Assembly (NCBI GenBank): GCA_028023455.1
Contig: JAQFVV010000056.1
Coordinates: 4,363,717 to 4,427,716 of the forward strand
DNA length: 64,000 bases
DNA from: Epiperipatus broadwayi
Taxonomy: Eukaryota > Onychophora > Udeonychophora > Euonychophora > Peripatidae
Direction of reading: 5' to 3'
Part shown: positions 61,411 through 64,000 of the stretch, in pieces
Layout: each line of letters starts with the position of its first letter
Position numbering within the stretch: the stretch's first letter is position 1
The notes under the pieces: model-generated
Databases searched by the model: none
Told to the model about the DNA's origin: nothing
Seen by the model: only the letters and a program-made list of their open reading frames with translations
Made by a program: the position numbers and the translations under genes

Positions 61411-63265
61411 ATACCTGTATTTAAATATATATATCTTCCCTGAAAAGTGAATGGTTCCACATACATAATAAGAGAGAGTGGTCTGACTTTCTGTTCTGAT
61501 GAATAGTTCTGATTTGATAGAAATTGAGATCAGAGCATTGCACTGAAATAAGCCAAGACAGCGCGATAGCCTAATCATTATCCGTTAACTGCTTTGTTTA
61601 AAACTAAATCTTTAATAGTAAAAAGTAAAGCATTAGCTTTTTTGGTGGTAATTAAACAATTCACCAATCCATTCAGAATTATTCCAATGTGTACTCTCTA
61701 ACAAATTCCAGCTGATTAGTTATTCAATGTTGAATAGATGAAGGGCAGACAAATAGACTCACCTAGATTGGTGAGATGAAATCATGAATATAAAAAAAAT
61801 GCAAAGTTCATTGCAGGTGTATTGAAATTGTAATCTACCTTTCATTTATACGTATTCACTAATACATTACATTGTATTTTAATTGTATTAGTTTAATTTT
61901 AGTATTTCTTTTTTTTTTTTTGATCTTTTCTTTTTTAAAAATAACTGTATCATGATTCTTTTAATTCAAAGTTTAAATTTTTTAGAGAGCAACTTTTAAA
62001 AATTTTATACCAACTTCATTAGTTTTACACCTTAGTAAATAAAGAAATTGCATCCTAGTTAAATAATCATAATAATAAAAAATAACCTTTTTATATATTA
62101 CTGTAGAAAAAAATAAAATAAAAACGAAAGAAACAATTTATCTTTTTTTTTTTCGAACTGCATTAAAAAATATTCATTAGTAATTCTGAAATCTATTAAA
62201 TATTGATTGAAAACCTTTTTAGATTATCTCTTGAGCCTTTTTTTTCATTGCTAAAAATGTGATTGTATAAGTCAAAAATTAATAATCGTAAATTAAAAAA
62301 AAGTTTTCATCTCTTCTCCCACTATATATAATTATTAGTACTCTTAGAGATGCTAAGTGATAATAAAGTCTGCTATAATTTACAAAATGTACTCAGAAGA
62401 TTTGTTATGTTTGTAATAAAACAAAATTTTTTATGCATATATATATATATATATCTTAAAGTGAGGATTTGCAATGATAAAAGATGTTAATACGCATTTT
62501 GAATTCATCTAGTTAACATTGTAACCGTTGTATTGACTAGATTCTACCAAGCATCTTCAAACAATAAAAAAAGCATTTAGGTATGCTGTGGTGATGATCG
62601 GAAATAAATATTTTTTAATACATGGGCATAAATCTGTAACCTTCCTGAAAAGCTTCTATCACATGAAGGATGAATGAGATCAATGAATCAAGTACCAGTC
62701 TTATTCAATAATTTTCAAAACAATAAAAATTCATATAAATCATGACTTAGATCTTCTTTTTTCAGGAAAAAAAATGATTTGGCATTAATACATGCTAGAA
62801 TTTTCCAAGCTATCATACTTAGATTACATCATATGATTTTGAATTTATTATCATTATTTATAAGTGTTTGAATTTCTTGACATTTAAACAATGGCTTGTT
62901 TCTTCCCAATGTTATTAAAAATGAATATTTAATGGATTTGCCTTGGGAAAATAAAATAATGCCAAATTTGCAGTATAGTTCTGATTGTAATTAGTTTCAC
63001 TCCCACAATTTGTTAGTATCTGAATTTGTTAGTATATAATGCCTGTATGTTGGAGAAGGTGTGTATAATTAACATCTTTACAAATATCCTATAGATACTT
63101 TTCTGACAGAGAGTAGGAGAAGGAATTATTGATCAGATATTTTAATGGGTAGCCTCAGAGCACTTTAACAGATTTTTATCTTCATTTTATTCTCTAGTTA
63201 ACATTGGTATATAACCACTTAACAAGAAATTTTAAATGGATATCTGGTTGATTATGGATTATTAA
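61411..63265. other. AT-rich non-coding DNA, nothing recognised
   Basis: Poly-A/T runs and an AT run near 62438-62454; no motif-bearing frame. Confidence 0.5.
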
Positions 63266-63269
63266 GTAA

Positions 63270-63357
63270 AAGTCAAATGCTAAGTTTTACCTGGACTAAA
63301 TCTGGATTCCCAAATCGTTGATATGATAAGTGCTTATACTAACCACTCTATCATTAA
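63270..63357 (-). repeat. tRNA-like SINE relic
   Basis: On the minus strand GATAGAGTGGTTAGTATAAG resembles a box A region (63339-63352). GATTTGGGAATCC (63304-63316) stands where box B is expected. Confidence 0.45.
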
Positions 63358-64000
63358 ATTCTTCATAATATTATTGTGTGCATGTGTATGTGAGAGTAAT
63401 TTTTATAAATTTAGAATTATTGTAAAGTTTAGATGTTTTAAAATGAGGTACAACTATATGAATTACATTTAATAAACTAAGGAAAGCCTAATTCAAAAAG
63501 TAAACTAAATATTAAAAAAAAATCTATCAACAAAACTATTAATTCTACTGTATCTATTTCATTTCTTCAGGAAATGTTATCAAGCTAATCAACAATATTC
63601 AATCAACTGCTCACAGTATTCATATTCAGCTATTTAAAACACTTTCTATGCTAGATAATCTTGGACAAGATATAAAAATCATATCATCTACTTCTCAATA
63701 ATTTCTTTTACTGTTTAAGCAATGATCGGTTCTTCTTTTAAAAATCATTTCATGTTATATTCTTTCCAAAACCTTACTGAGAATTATAGTTTTCTTATTT
63801 AGACAAAAAAGCAATGACCCAAAGCTAACTTCAATGAACTTCTAATCCACAAGTTACTTTATCATATTTAAATAATTTTTCCTTGTGAAAAGAAAATTAA
63901 TTTATTGATGAAAATGAAGAACAGATGCTACTACTGATTTTAAAAAGACTCTAACATCACTTGTTGATTTATTAATATTGGATTATTTTTTCAATAGCTG
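63358..64000. other. AT-rich non-coding DNA, nothing recognised
   Basis: No gene, RNA or repeat family recognised up to the window end. Confidence 0.5.

Overview
The window looks like intergenic or intronic DNA of an invertebrate animal. It is roughly three-quarters A+T by eye, full of microsatellites and poly-A/poly-T runs, and every recognisable coding sequence belongs to a decayed transposable element. The mix (Penelope-like elements with GIY-YIG endonucleases, a piggyBac, two kinds of LINE, tRNA-headed SINEs, many fold-back elements) would fit a mollusc, perhaps a cephalopod. That assignment is inference only; no host gene, rRNA, ordinary tRNA gene or CRISPR array was found.

Layout. 1-3760: AT-rich DNA with one inverted-repeat element (about 2346-2809). 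3764-6603: a nearly full-length Penelope-like element (PLE) with direct LTR-like ends and an inverted LTR block at its 5' side. 8250-8860: two pairs of tandem duplications beside a broken piggyBac transposase gene (about 8890-10690, minus strand), which has a plausible terminal repeat and TTAA at 10918. 11000-24000: AT-rich DNA with SINE relics, hairpins and short tandem duplications. 24183-24693 and 26400-27200: GIY-YIG domains of two further PLE lineages, both on the minus strand. 29360-29560, 40425-40600 and 53505-53655: three copies of a dispersed repeat, each holding a hammerhead-ribozyme-like core. 34921-35532: a TTAA-flanked fold-back element. 39350-41650: an RTE-like LINE relic on the minus strand, with one segment inverted and a hammerhead-bearing repeat nested inside. 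44281-44454: an almost perfect 80-bp-arm hairpin. About 46890-52900: a nearly complete but broken two-ORF LINE on the minus strand. 59028-61120: a second, badly decayed copy of the first PLE family, minus strand.

How the parts relate. Nothing here forms a host pathway. The window records repeated insertion and decay. The PLEs share a reverse transcriptase followed by a GIY-YIG endonuclease. The LINEs use an apurinic-type endonuclease plus reverse transcriptase. SINEs and fold-back elements are non-autonomous passengers. The most unusual signal is the three-copy repeat family whose members differ yet keep the hammerhead box, a complementary stem II with paired changes, and the NUH cleavage triplet.
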